This document shows, piece by piece, positions 42,657 to 52,596 of a DNA stretch of 64,000 nt. Numbering within the stretch: the stretch's first letter is position 1; the number at the start of each line of letters is the position of its first letter. Under the pieces are notes generated by a model. The model ran no database searches, was not told where the DNA came from, and was given only the letters and a program-made list of their open reading frames with translations. Made by a program: the position numbers and the translations under genes. Origin of the DNA: Linderina pennispora (Eukaryota > Kickxellomycota > Kickxellomycetes > Kickxellales > Kickxellaceae); assembly GCF_002104995.1 (NCBI RefSeq), contig NW_024468256.1:20001-84000 (forward strand). The letters run 5' to 3'.

Positions 42657-44198
42657 TTAGCGCTTCTTCGAGGTGACACGGCTGACGGCGCTCTTGACGG
42701 CGTGGGCGCACTTCTCGATGTCCTTCTTGGTGTGGGCAGCCGACACACAAATGCGGATGCTCGAGTTAGGCATCAGGCGCTCGTGCTCGTCGACAAACAT
42801 GGAGCGGGTGAGGAGCACGCCGTCCTTCTGCGCCTCGTCAGTCAGCTCCGTCAGGACACGATCAATATCAGTCTTGGTCCAGGCTCCGCCAGACCGCTTC
42901 ATGCGAACCAGGGTCTCGGGCGTCAAGCGAATGTGAACCACCGGGCTCTCGTTCGACCCCTCAACCTGCAACCCCTGGATACGCCTGAGCAATGTGCGCA
43001 GGTGCACAGAGTTCTCACGCATCGCTGGCAGGTAATCGTCGGGGTTGTTCTCCAGCGAGTGCAAGGCATCGGCGGCAGCCACAGTCAGTATTCCAGGCAT
43101 AGACGCCGAGAAGCAATAGCCAAGGCCAGACAGACGCTGGTGCTCGACTAGGTCCTTATCAGCACAGCAGAAGCCGCCCGAGGCACCAATGGCGTTGTTG
43201 AGCGCGCCGATCATCAGATCAACCTCATGCGGGTCAAGGTTGTAGTGGTCGGTGAGGCCAGCACCACGCTTGCCCATGACGCCAAACGACAGCGACTCGT
43301 CGAGGATGATGCGGTACTTGTATTTGTGCTTGAGCTCGACCAGGGCATCGAGCGGGGTGATGTCGCCGGTGTTCTGGAACAGTCCCTCAGTGATGATGAA
43401 CTTGCGCGGCAGTGCGCTCTTGCGACCAGCCAGCTGCGCATTGACTTCGGCCAGGACACGCTCGAGATCCGCCATATCGTTGTGCTTGTACCAGTAGACC
43501 TTGCTGCGCGACAGCGCAATCGCCTGCTGAAGCGAGAACGCAACACCCTCATCGGCAACGATAATATCGCCGCGCTTTGAGAAGCAGGGGATTACAGAGA
43601 GCGTAGTGGTGAAGGCCTGGCTGTACAGAATCGCAGAAGAGTGGCCCACGAATGCTGCCAGCTGCTTCTCCAATTCCATGTGCACGTCCAGAGTACCGTA
43701 AAAGCCTGGGGGACCGCAGGAACCAACACCGTACTTGCGCAGCATCTCCTGTGCGCGCTTCTCGATATCGGGGCTGTTGATGAACCCGAGGAAGTTGTAC
43801 GATGCAAAGTTCAGCACCTGCTTGCCGCTGCCCGAGGCCAGCTTGACCCGGATGCCGTTGGGGCCATCAATCAGCACTGCCTTGTCGAGAGTCTCGCGCT
43901 CAAACTCAGTCAGTTCCGGAACCAGCGGCTCGGGCTTCCAGTCCTCGCACAGCTCGTCGATTTCCTTCGTGGTCAGCACGACCTCATTTGTGCCAATGTT
44001 GTACTTTTGCTTGGTCATGTACCAGATGATGAAGCCGACAAGGCAGACTTCAAGGAAGGTGCGGAACGGGTCGTCCTTGTACGAGTTCTTGATGTACCGG
44101 ATCACGATGCGGAACGAAACGTCCCAAACAGTACGCAGGAGACCGCGCTGCGAAACGTCGCCGGTCTCGGGGAGAGGAGTGTTAGCAGCAGACTCCAT
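42657..44198 (-). CDS. LCB1: Serine palmitoyltransferase subunit 1 (LCB1-like)
   Basis: 513 residues, full length for the family. The N-terminus has a membrane segment (FLEVCLVGFIIWYM) and then the alpha-oxoamine synthase fold: NFASYNFLGF, KYGVGSCGPPGFYGTLDVHMELE, ADEGVAFSLQQAIALS, FIITEGLFQNTGDITPL, ILDESLSFGVMGKRGAGLTDH. The position of the PLP lysine in the catalytic subunit is not a Lys here (GGFCCADKDLVEHQRLSG region), as expected for LCB1, which partners the catalytic LCB2 in the ER to condense serine with palmitoyl-CoA. The frame is intact and converges on the methyltransferase with about 100 bases between. Confidence 0.92.
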   Translation of the reverse strand: MESAANTPLPETGDVSQRGLLRTVWDVSFRIVIRYIKNSYKDDPFRTFLEVCLVGFIIWYMTKQKYNIGTNEVVLTTKEIDELCEDWKPEPLVPELTEFERETLDKAVLIDGPNGIRVKLASGSGKQVLNFASYNFLGFINSPDIEKRAQEMLRKYGVGSCGPPGFYGTLDVHMELEKQLAAFVGHSSAILYSQAFTTTLSVIPCFSKRGDIIVADEGVAFSLQQAIALSRSKVYWYKHNDMADLERVLAEVNAQLAGRKSALPRKFIITEGLFQNTGDITPLDALVELKHKYKYRIILDESLSFGVMGKRGAGLTDHYNLDPHEVDLMIGALNNAIGASGGFCCADKDLVEHQRLSGLGYCFSASMPGILTVAAADALHSLENNPDDYLPAMRENSVHLRTLLRRIQGLQVEGSNESPVVHIRLTPETLVRMKRSGGAWTKTDIDRVLTELTDEAQKDGVLLTRSMFVDEHERLMPNSSIRICVSAAHTKKDIEKCAHAVKSAVSRVTSKKR

Positions 44199-44711
44199 CT
44201 TGAAATCGGGGGGGTGAGTACTTCTACGAGGTGAATTCAGCTGAGATGAAAAAAGATTCAGAGCGGAGAAGAGAGGGAGCCTACCAGCCGTTGGGGGTTT
44301 GTGTGGTCTTCAAAACAAAGACCTCAGTCTAGCCTGCGTTCTGAATAAAGCCGTTCGCCCACCCCATTGGCGGAAAGCATTTCATGGGGAGCGGCTCAAG
44401 AAGGCGTGTAAAATGGACTCTGCCAAGTGTTGTCAGGAGTTTAGTGCGCATCCTGGCGTGCTACGCGTGCTCGTTCAGCGCTTGGGCGCTCGGGGTTCGA
44501 ATACCAGGCGTGCGCGCCCCTGCATGATATATCGCGTGGCCCGGTGGCATCTGCGAGGTTCGACTCCTCGCCACGGGAAAAATAGAGTAGATGAAATGTC
44601 CACAAAACATCTCACCTGCCTCTATACCTTTTTGCTGCCAACTAGCTGCTGTGTCTTGCAAGGCTGGTGGTTCCAGGGTCTGGAATCGGATTTTCGGATC
44701 AAGCGGACGAG
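44199..44711. other. Intergenic region with a deleted tRNA-like sequence
   Basis: Around 44533-44578 an A-box-like TGGCCCGGTGG is followed only ~10 bases later by a perfect T-arm (CGAGG TTCGACT CCTCG) and an acceptor-like CCACGGGA. The whole anticodon arm is absent. A second B-box-like GGTTCGAATACC lies at 44494-44505. Probably a deleted tRNA gene or tRNA-derived repeat. Confidence 0.4.
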
Positions 44712-47700
44712 ATGGACCTATTTTTTTTCGCTCTCCTAAGCACCTCCATCCCGCTTGGGCTCCTAGCCCTAGCCCTTTATCTCAGCCCGTCGTTTATTTG
44801 CCTCGCAATTTACTTTCACCTTTTCCGTGCATTTCTGAGGGTTGCGCTAATTGCGGGTTTGGAATCTCGAGCGAGGCTTTTTGCAGAGCTGTGGTACAGG
44901 ACTTTTTATTTAATGGCGCTGCGGGCCAGCAAGCGTAGCCTGCTCTGGACACAGCGCACAAAGCCGATCGCAGTACTCTACCGGGCAGCCGACCAGAACC
45001 ACCGGTTACGAGCCACATACCACTACAAATGCGAGCATGGAATTCTGACATACCATACATGCACTAGCAAACGGCGAGCAGAGCCTGGGTGCCGGCAGTT
45101 CCACACCGGTTCAGTGCTTGGCGACCGTATGATCAGTGACGACGAAATCACAGAGGCATTCGCACGTCTAGATGATCTTCTCAGCAGCGAATCACAGGAT
45201 GTGCCCGAGATCTGGGCCATGTACGACCAGCTAAAGATCCGGAGGCTCCTATCGTTTGTGTCGTTCGAGACATGGACAAGTCTGCTCAAAACATGCCAAC
45301 GCACACCGCCACGATTACCGGGATCGCGAAGAGCAGAAATGCACGGCAGCCCATCAAACAAGCAGCTGTCCAAGACCTACGTGGGTGCAGGGCATAAGCT
45401 GGATGATGCGAAGGCTCCAGGAAATGGGCATCGTAGGGACGTTAGGCTTCGCACACTTCTGCCACTGGGTCAGGGGTCGGCTGCTGGCAGGCTGGAGAGC
45501 GACTTTGGGCGAGAGTTTGTTGGTGATGAGATGCGGGTATGGACACGGGATATGTCGAAACGGCGAGTGCTGATGATGCTAGGCGACATGTGGCGATGCT
45601 CAGAGCCCACCGGCACAGAAGATACTGGCGGTTTTACTGGTGGACCTCGCGACATTCCGATAATATCTATATGGCGACCGGTAGCACAGCACTACAATAT
45701 AGCATTCGACGTGATCTGTCGTGACCCGGCGTCATCAGTCGACGAATTGATCTCGCTGCACACGGACATGCGCTTGCATACGGTTTCTGAGGACGCCATC
45801 ACATTCAACACGCTGCTCAATGGGTGCCGACGGTTGCGTGCATGGCGGCATTTTCGTGCCATCGATGAGCAGATGCGCAAGCGACATGACTGGGGCGTCA
45901 CACGGATGGATGCAACAACATGGGGCACTCTGATCCAGGGATATCGTGAGTGCGAGGATTGGGAGTCTGTCGACAGATGCGTGGCATTGGCTACTAAAGC
46001 CTGCCACGACTGGCGCAAAGATCCAGGCGTTGGTGTAGAGCCTACTGTGAAACTATGGACGACAATTGTCAGCGTATACGCGCAGCGCAACATGGTATCC
46101 CAGATGATCGGTGCGCGGCGAGTAATGGGGAAGTTAGGGTTGGAAATGTCATCGTGGGCGTTCGCAGCGGTGTTTGCTGCCTTACATCGCATGCGTCGGT
46201 CGCTAGCACGCAGCCGCAAGGACACATGGCCTGCAGTAGAGTTGGCGATCCAGGAGTTTGAGGCTATGCGTGATGGTGGGATCGTGCCCAATGCGACAGT
46301 CTTGACCAACATTATCTTGATCATTGGGCTCAAGAACCATGCACAGAACCATAAATTCGACGAATACCCTGGTCGTATGCAGAGAAAGCTCGAGAGCATT
46401 GGCGGGCAGGTCAGAGACGAGCTTGAGAGCATGGTAATGCGTGGGCGTGACCCGAACATTTATGCGGCACTACTGAATCTGAGTAGTCAGTCAGCCAGTA
46501 TCCATGATGCAGAGGCAGTATGGCAAACGCTCGAAACTGAGCTTCGGTTCTCTCAGGGAGGAAGCAGACAGCCGCTGCTAAACTCGCTCACACTATCTGC
46601 CTATATGCATGCGCTGATAAGTTGCCGCGAATACGAGAAGGCAATCTCAGTGTTCTACAAGTATGTGCTGCCCATGCCTGGCGGGCCGCATGGCAAACTG
46701 CGCGGACAGTTGGCATCGGCTAGACTACACAGCGTCGACCGTAGCGTATACGAAGCAGCAATCAAGGCATTTGCACTGGCTGATAGGCACCGCCTGTGTC
46801 TCCAGATTATACAAAAGATGACTGCCAGTCGGATCATGCCCAGCGTTCTCACATTGCGATATCTGCTTCTGCCGCCAGATTACACCGATCCACAGAAAAT
46901 CCGGCTCCACAAGTATACACGCAGATGGAGCCTGCCACTGTCGGTTGCGCGCGAGGCATGGGATATGGTCCTGGCGACAAGGCGCGAACGCTGGCTGTAC
47001 GGCTCAAAGCGGGAAGAGGGAGAGATGCCTGTGATTGTCAACGACGTTGCTGCGCAGTTTATCCGTGTTGCTGCGTATGGGCGGAGTGTCGAATTTGGCG
47101 AGCAGGTGTTTGAGGCACTCAAAGCGGAGATGGACTACTTTGGCATGGGCAAGCCTGTGGATGAAGACGCAGGTATGGATGCACCAGCCGAGGAGTTCCC
47201 TGAGGATATGCAGTGCGTACCAAATGTGCGCACATACACGTCAATGGTTACATTATACGGCTACGATGCGAACTTGGAAGGTGTAAGCCGGATCTGGTCG
47301 GAGATGCTCGAGCGCGGTGTCCAGCCTAACTTGCCCACATACACCAGCTTGATTAACGCTCTGCACAAGGTCGCTCTGCGCAAGCGGTGGAGACGCACTA
47401 AGGCATTTGCTGAGATTTCTAGCCAGCAATCCATTGTGAATGCCAGTACTGTTGATATGGATGGCGACTACCATCTTCCAGGGATTCCTGATGGCGGCCA
47501 CATGAGCACACCTGCCGAGGGGGCGGTACGAGATCGGGCGACAAAGCAGGACAAGATGATTGCGCAGCTTGAGGACTCGCTGATGGCCTCGGCAGGATCA
47601 GACAAGTTGGCGATGTTCGATATCCCGCTCGGTACACTTTTGCTGAGGTATCATTCGATGAAAATTCGCGACACTGCCCACGACATTGCTGCTGAGTCAG

Positions 47701-47903
47701 GCAGTCCGGAGCAAGTCAACGAAGAAACATCCGAGGATATTAAGAGGGCTATGCGCGTGTGCTTGGCGGTTGATGAGGCTGGGTTGCAGCCAGATTACAG
47801 GTTTCACTCAGCGCTGGCAGATTTGTTTGATACCTGCGGTGACGCGTCGGGCGCAGAGCTGGTGCGTAAGCATATGGGCCCGCTGATGGATCCCAGACCG
47901 TGA
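44712..47903 (+). CDS. Large pentatricopeptide repeat (PPR)-like protein
   Basis: About 1063 residues from ATG 44712 (the frame stays open to 44667). The N-terminus is hydrophobic then basic, consistent with mitochondrial targeting but unusual. From residue ~240 on there are repeated ~35-residue helical pairs with PPR wording: DAITFNTLLNGCRRLRAW, DATTWGTLIQGYRECEDW, PTVKLWTTIVSVYAQRN, NIYAALLNLSSQ, NVRTYTSMVTLYGYDANLE, PNLPTYTSLINALHKVA, YRFHSALADLFDTCGD. PPR proteins bind RNA and in fungi mostly act on mitochondrial transcripts or mitoribosomes. The frame is intact over 3.2 kb. Confidence 0.8.
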   Translation: MDLFFFALLSTSIPLGLLALALYLSPSFICLAIYFHLFRAFLRVALIAGLESRARLFAELWYRTFYLMALRASKRSLLWTQRTKPIAVLYRAADQNHRLRATYHYKCEHGILTYHTCTSKRRAEPGCRQFHTGSVLGDRMISDDEITEAFARLDDLLSSESQDVPEIWAMYDQLKIRRLLSFVSFETWTSLLKTCQRTPPRLPGSRRAEMHGSPSNKQLSKTYVGAGHKLDDAKAPGNGHRRDVRLRTLLPLGQGSAAGRLESDFGREFVGDEMRVWTRDMSKRRVLMMLGDMWRCSEPTGTEDTGGFTGGPRDIPIISIWRPVAQHYNIAFDVICRDPASSVDELISLHTDMRLHTVSEDAITFNTLLNGCRRLRAWRHFRAIDEQMRKRHDWGVTRMDATTWGTLIQGYRECEDWESVDRCVALATKACHDWRKDPGVGVEPTVKLWTTIVSVYAQRNMVSQMIGARRVMGKLGLEMSSWAFAAVFAALHRMRRSLARSRKDTWPAVELAIQEFEAMRDGGIVPNATVLTNIILIIGLKNHAQNHKFDEYPGRMQRKLESIGGQVRDELESMVMRGRDPNIYAALLNLSSQSASIHDAEAVWQTLETELRFSQGGSRQPLLNSLTLSAYMHALISCREYEKAISVFYKYVLPMPGGPHGKLRGQLASARLHSVDRSVYEAAIKAFALADRHRLCLQIIQKMTASRIMPSVLTLRYLLLPPDYTDPQKIRLHKYTRRWSLPLSVAREAWDMVLATRRERWLYGSKREEGEMPVIVNDVAAQFIRVAAYGRSVEFGEQVFEALKAEMDYFGMGKPVDEDAGMDAPAEEFPEDMQCVPNVRTYTSMVTLYGYDANLEGVSRIWSEMLERGVQPNLPTYTSLINALHKVALRKRWRRTKAFAEISSQQSIVNASTVDMDGDYHLPGIPDGGHMSTPAEGAVRDRATKQDKMIAQLEDSLMASAGSDKLAMFDIPLGTLLLRYHSMKIRDTAHDIAAESGSPEQVNEETSEDIKRAMRVCLAVDEAGLQPDYRFHSALADLFDTCGDASGAELVRKHMGPLMDPRP

Positions 47904-48149
47904 TGCGACATGCATTTTTGGAAATATAGAGTTAAGACGTTGCGCTGGGTCGCGCAGAACCTGCCAGTCAAGCCCATTGATGGAAGAACCGCTTTTGTGG
48001 ATGTTGCTGGCGAGCCGAGTCATAGTTCTCGGGTGGTCGTTTTCATCGAGTTGGCTCACATCAAGGGAGAGCGGTTATCGCACAGCTTGAAAGCGCCTTT
48101 TTTTTTTTTTTTTAACATTTCGCTTCGTTTGCATTCCACACCTTTAGAA

Positions 48150-48689
48150 ATGTCGCGCTATCCCAAAGTAATTACACGGCAGAGCACACAAATGTTCTTT
48201 GGCGGGCTCATGCTGACCACAGTGGTTGGGTATATCTGGCTGAGCCCACGCATGAAACAGACTGAAGAGTTACAGGGTCAGCTCCGCAAAGTCCAAACAC
48301 ACATGTACTGGAGCATGGCTTTGACACAACGAACACGGCGGGAGGAGACGGCCGGAGAGACGACAGCACCGCGGCGAGTGATATGGTGGAATGCACGTGT
48401 GGGCCAGCTATTCCACTGGGCGGGTGAGCCTGGGTACTTGACGGCGGGCACACAAAAGACACGTAGGCTGGTAAATGACGGGCTCGAGTATGGCGCGGGG
48501 GAGGTGAAGCGCGCAATCAGCAGCAGTAGTGAATGGGCAACAGACACGATAAAGGAAGGGGTCGAGCAGTCGGCTGTTGTCAAGAGCGCTCGGCTTATGT
48601 GGGAGGACGAGAAGCGCAAGTGGCGGGTCGCTCACGCCGACGCTATCGAGGCTGTGCACCCGCTGTACCAGAAACCAGAAGACCCTTGA
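48150..48689 (+). CDS. Small membrane protein, possible MICOS subunit (Mic12-like)
   Basis: 179 residues from ATG 48150. One N-terminal membrane segment (MFFGGLMLTTVVGYIWL) is followed by a helical, charged region with VIWWNARVGQLFHW and long amphipathic helices (EVKRAISSSSEWATDTIKEG). Size and layout resemble fungal Mic12/Aim5 of the inner-membrane MICOS complex, but the match is by layout rather than strong motif. The upstream open frame from 47910 crosses a long T-run and is not taken as coding. Confidence 0.45.
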   Translation: MSRYPKVITRQSTQMFFGGLMLTTVVGYIWLSPRMKQTEELQGQLRKVQTHMYWSMALTQRTRREETAGETTAPRRVIWWNARVGQLFHWAGEPGYLTAGTQKTRRLVNDGLEYGAGEVKRAISSSSEWATDTIKEGVEQSAVVKSARLMWEDEKRKWRVAHADAIEAVHPLYQKPEDP

Positions 48690-48798
48690 GTTTGCTATGG
48701 CTACACTGCTCCATACAGATAATTCTAGTATATATCGTTTGCGTGAAGAAAACACATTTATTCGACAGATATTGGTGCTATTGTTGTAGTGTAGGTAA

Positions 48799-49851
48799 TT
48801 ACTTGCGGAGACCGCTGATTGCAGACATGTTCTTTTGGTTGGACGAGGATTTGATGAATGTGGCGATGTTCGACAGCCCGCGGTCCTCAACATAATTGGG
48901 ACCGGCATGCGGTTCCATTTTGGTATTCTGCGAAATAAGCGGGAACCATTCGAGCTCAATGTAATTGTCAGCGGCCTTCAAATTACGCTGTGGGAGTATG
49001 CAGTCCTGCACGAGCGGCGACCCATCGGGCAGCCCATGGCGACCTTGCGAGTCCATTGTGAGCTCGGTGCCGACATTGATATGATAGGCGTTGTTTGAGA
49101 ACGATTCCTGCAAGGACGGATGGTTGTTGGCCAGCGAGTTGGCAGTGCGCGTGTAGCGCGACGCGAGCTCCTCAGTAGCTGACGCTGCGTCGCTGAAGGC
49201 GTTATCGTTGTGCACGCTGATTGACCGCCCCTTTTCGGGGTTGAACGAGCCGCCAAGCTCCATGGCCAGAAGCTGCATTTCCTCCTTCTGGTGCTCCTCA
49301 ATCTGCCGCTGCCGCCTGTGCCGCCGGTAGAAGAACCAGACAAGAACGCCAATTATCGCCAGCCCAGCAACACCACCACCAACAGCACCGCCGATTAACG
49401 CCGCATTGACCTTTTTGCTGCTCGTGGCCGGCGTTTCGGTCGGCGTGCTGGATCCTGTGGGCTTAGATGTCTCTGTGGGTGCGGCGGTCGGCTTCGGCGT
49501 CGATGTGGGTGTCGCGTCGCCATTGCTGTCGTCAGTGGCCTTTGTTGGGGAAGGGAGCTCATCTTTGGGAATCTCCTTGACAGGCACAACTTTGACTATG
49601 GTGCTTCCGGCGTGGTTAGTTGTGAAGACGGGCGACCCGATGAATGAAGACCTCCCATTGCTGTCATTCATAAACAGGATATAGGTTGTGTACTTTGATG
49701 TTACAGTAGACACAACCAAATTACCATCGGGGTCTATGGAGGATTTGATATTGACGTTCATTCCTTCGTTGATGCTGACTTGTGTAAAGGCCGATACAAG
49801 TGTCATGGCGGCAGCGCTCAGCGCCATCATACGGGATATGCTGAGCCTCAT
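48799..49851 (-). CDS. Type I membrane protein T1 with conserved cytoplasmic tail
   Basis: 350 residues. Signal peptide (about 1-22), a short beta-rich ectodomain of ~70 residues (SSIDPDGNLVVSTVTSKYTT), a Pro/Thr/Ser stalk with TPTSTPKPTAAPTETSKPTG, one membrane helix (ALIGGAVGGGVAGLAIIGVL) and a ~170-residue tail starting with a basic stop-transfer (FFYRRHRRQRQ). The tail has blocks found also in T2 at 50701-52155: LAMELGGSFNPEK, SRYTRT, GTELTMD and DGSPLV. No known domain name is assigned. It is the last of three same-strand genes of this kind. Confidence 0.7.
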   Translation of the reverse strand: MRLSISRMMALSAAAMTLVSAFTQVSINEGMNVNIKSSIDPDGNLVVSTVTSKYTTYILFMNDSNGRSSFIGSPVFTTNHAGSTIVKVVPVKEIPKDELPSPTKATDDSNGDATPTSTPKPTAAPTETSKPTGSSTPTETPATSSKKVNAALIGGAVGGGVAGLAIIGVLVWFFYRRHRRQRQIEEHQKEEMQLLAMELGGSFNPEKGRSISVHNDNAFSDAASATEELASRYTRTANSLANNHPSLQESFSNNAYHINVGTELTMDSQGRHGLPDGSPLVQDCILPQRNLKAADNYIELEWFPLISQNTKMEPHAGPNYVEDRGLSNIATFIKSSSNQKNMSAISGLRK

Positions 49852-50700
49852 GACTATACGAAGGACAGCACTTTTATACTATAGAAGAAGATAAGCTGTG
49901 CGAGTGTATGAGGCTACCAGTTAGCAGAAACGGTAAAAGGTGTGGGTTGAAGCTCCAATGTAAATATCAAACAAGTAGATAAAAAGGCAAAAGTGTAATG
50001 ACTAGAGGGAAGGAAAAAGAAAAAAGGATGCACCAGAGCGCGGTCAGTGCAAACCACCGCGCCTATCCAGCCTTATGTTTACTCTTTCCTGTAGCCGCCG
50101 TGTCCCCCAATGCTATTTTTGTTTGGTGCATGAAGGTGCATCTTGCTATTCTACCATCAAATACCTGACTACTACTAGGACAGCAGGAGCGATAAAAATG
50201 TCGCAAAAACAAGAAATTGGAGGTATAGGATCCACTTCCCATACACACCGGTTTTGATTGTGATAGCTGCTGTTTGTCCCCTCCTCCGCCATTCCGCAAT
50301 GGCTACAAAAAAACGTCTTTGTGCATTCTTGTATATAGCAGGCGCTTACATGTAATCGTGCATGAGGAGACGTTGATTTCTGCGGTGGAAAGAAGGAGCG
50401 TGATGGCCAAGTCGGCGCATTGCGATCGGCACCACGCATCAATTTTTGCGTAATAAACATATGCACAAAGCTGCATATGGCAGCTGGTGTGTTGGGAAGC
50501 ATCGAAAGCGCGTGTAGGAACCGCGCTAATTATAGAACACAGTTGGCTGGATCCAAGCGCTGGAGGACAATATTGGTAGGTTGGTGGTCTGTAGCTCAAG
50601 GCAAGACGCCTATTTTTCATGGGTCGTGTTTGGCAAGACCTATATTTAGTGTACCAGAAATCAAGGGCAGCTATGAAATGATCTGCCCAGGGACTGCGCG
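49852..50700. other. Intergenic region
   Basis: No gene is recognised. Promoter of T1 expected near 49860-49950, including a TATAAAAG-type box at about 49873-49880 on the minus strand. Confidence 0.45.
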
Positions 50701-52155
50701 CTACATGTCGACTAGGTCGTCTCTGCTGCCAGAGCTTGTATACACATCTCTCTCCTCGCCCACTTCATCGTACAGCGTATAGAAGTCTTGCAGCAGCGGG
50801 TAGTAGTCCTCGACCTTGCCCTCCCGTGTTGGCCGGATAAATTCCATGACCAGCGGCGAGCCGTCAGCGTACCGGTGGGTCTTGCTCAGTGTATCCATGG
50901 TGATCTCGGTGCCGATATCCTGCAACTGTGGAATATGGTCAGAGAACGGCGACTCACCCTCTTCGTGGGCCGAGCTGCGCAGGTAGCGAGTGCCAAGCGA
51001 CGGGCGGCCGGCGAAGCTGTCTTCAAAGGGTGTGACAGTCGACGTGTTGAAGATGCTGGAGGCCATCGATGTCTTGGGCTCGTACGAGCCGCCGAGCTCC
51101 TCAGCCAGCTGCTGCAAGCCAAGCTCGTAGATATAGTCGGCCTGGCGGTTCTCCTGCTGCTTCTTGCGGTTGCGGTGTACGACATAAACAAGGATGGCGA
51201 TCACGATAATGGCGACGACGGCACCAACAGCAATCCCTGCAATGGCACCTGTGGACAGGCCTTTGGACTTGGTCACAGTGATAGGAGCCGGCGTCTGCTC
51301 GTCGTCCACCGGAGGGGCGTTGTCAGTGAACGAGTTGGCGCTGTACCCTGTGGTTTCCGTGAAGAAGCTGAGGTAGGATTTGGCGTGGACATAGTACTGG
51401 TAGGTTGTGCTCTGTGTACACGAGGCAATGGTCTTTCCCGTTGAATCTACAATGCCTGACCACAAGCCCACCAGCTGATAGCCATCACCGACCTTGCGCA
51501 CCAGCGGTGCCCCAGAGTCGCCCTTGCATGGCGCACTGCCTGGCGTCAGAGAATTTGCCGTGCACACCAGCTTACCATCAATTCCTTCAAACAAATCAGT
51601 GATTTTGCACTTGAACTCGTCGCCAATGGCAACCGTTGATACCTCCAGAACGCCGTTTGAGCTGCCTGCACCGAATTCGTCGGTAGTTCCCCAGCCCATC
51701 ACTTCGAGCTTGTCGTTGGTCTTGAGGCTGCCCGTGTAAAGAGGAACACGGTTCACTGCGGATGAGAACTTGAATGCCGGGCTAACCTGCAGCAGCGCGA
51801 TGTTATCGGCGCCTGATGTCATGTTAAGCGAGCTGATAGGGATCACATTCTTGACGGTGGCTAGCGGCTGGCTGGCCACCGTGCTATTTCCATAGCCAAG
51901 CGTAATGCTGCCGACTGACACCGGTTTGCCGTCTTTGCCGACTATGCAGGCTGCGGCTGTCACGATAATCTGGTCGGTGAGGATGGCTCCGGCACACCCG
52001 TTCCCGCCGTTAGCCTCTGATGTGGAAATGTGCACTGCAAACGGATAGTCTTTAATGCTGGCCTCTTTGCCGCCCACAATGCGCTTATCAAACGACATTG
52101 CCGCTGCGCTGCTGGCTGCCAGTGCTAAATATGTTGCCACCCACCGCGTCTGCAT
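50701..52155 (-). CDS. Type I membrane protein T2 with inactive trypsin-like ectodomain
   Basis: 484 residues. Signal peptide (LALAASSAAA), then a full S1 protease fold starting FDKRIVGGKEA. The catalytic His motif TAAHC reads TAAAC (the codon is GCC), while the Asp (ADNIALL) and Ser (CKGDSGAPL) remain, so the triad is broken and normal proteolysis is unlikely. A stalk with PAPITVTKS precedes one membrane helix (GAIAGIAVGAVVAIIVIAIL). The tail (~165 residues) carries LAEELGGSYEPK, TRYLRSS, GTEITMD, DGSPLV and DYYPLLQDFY, matching T1 in order. It may serve as a surface receptor or adhesin rather than an enzyme; this is inference. Confidence 0.82.
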   Translation of the reverse strand: MQTRWVATYLALAASSAAAMSFDKRIVGGKEASIKDYPFAVHISTSEANGGNGCAGAILTDQIIVTAAACIVGKDGKPVSVGSITLGYGNSTVASQPLATVKNVIPISSLNMTSGADNIALLQVSPAFKFSSAVNRVPLYTGSLKTNDKLEVMGWGTTDEFGAGSSNGVLEVSTVAIGDEFKCKITDLFEGIDGKLVCTANSLTPGSAPCKGDSGAPLVRKVGDGYQLVGLWSGIVDSTGKTIASCTQSTTYQYYVHAKSYLSFFTETTGYSANSFTDNAPPVDDEQTPAPITVTKSKGLSTGAIAGIAVGAVVAIIVIAILVYVVHRNRKKQQENRQADYIYELGLQQLAEELGGSYEPKTSMASSIFNTSTVTPFEDSFAGRPSLGTRYLRSSAHEEGESPFSDHIPQLQDIGTEITMDTLSKTHRYADGSPLVMEFIRPTREGKVEDYYPLLQDFYTLYDEVGEERDVYTSSGSRDDLVDM

Positions 52156-52596
52156 TAAATTATGTGCTGGCTACCAGGTATTTGTATACAAAATTACTTC
52201 AAAGTTTCAGTGGAACAAGGTGATGAGGTCCAGGTATATACATTAATCGGTGAAGTGAGGGAGGAACAGGAACTAAAAGGCAGGCCCTGCAAGATGGGAG
52301 AACATCTGCTCCCTGGCCCTTTTTGCTGAAAAAGAGCACAATAAAACCGAAACTCACTGTCCGCTCGCTCTGCAAATTGGGATTCTGGCCAGCATAGACG
52401 GCATGCAGCAGGCAGGCAAAGAGTGCGCCCACGCCCCCATCCATGTCGGAAATAGACGGCCCTTATATATAGTCCTGTCGAAATTGCTGATTTTTCAGCG
52501 CGTCCAATGAGTGTCCAACTGGGCGAAAACCGGACACAGGCAATGCTGGACTGGGTTGCCTTGTGACCTGTGCTAGAGAACTGGCATTAGATGCCG
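52156..52596. other. Intergenic region
   Basis: No gene is recognised; it holds the promoter of T2. Confidence 0.45.
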
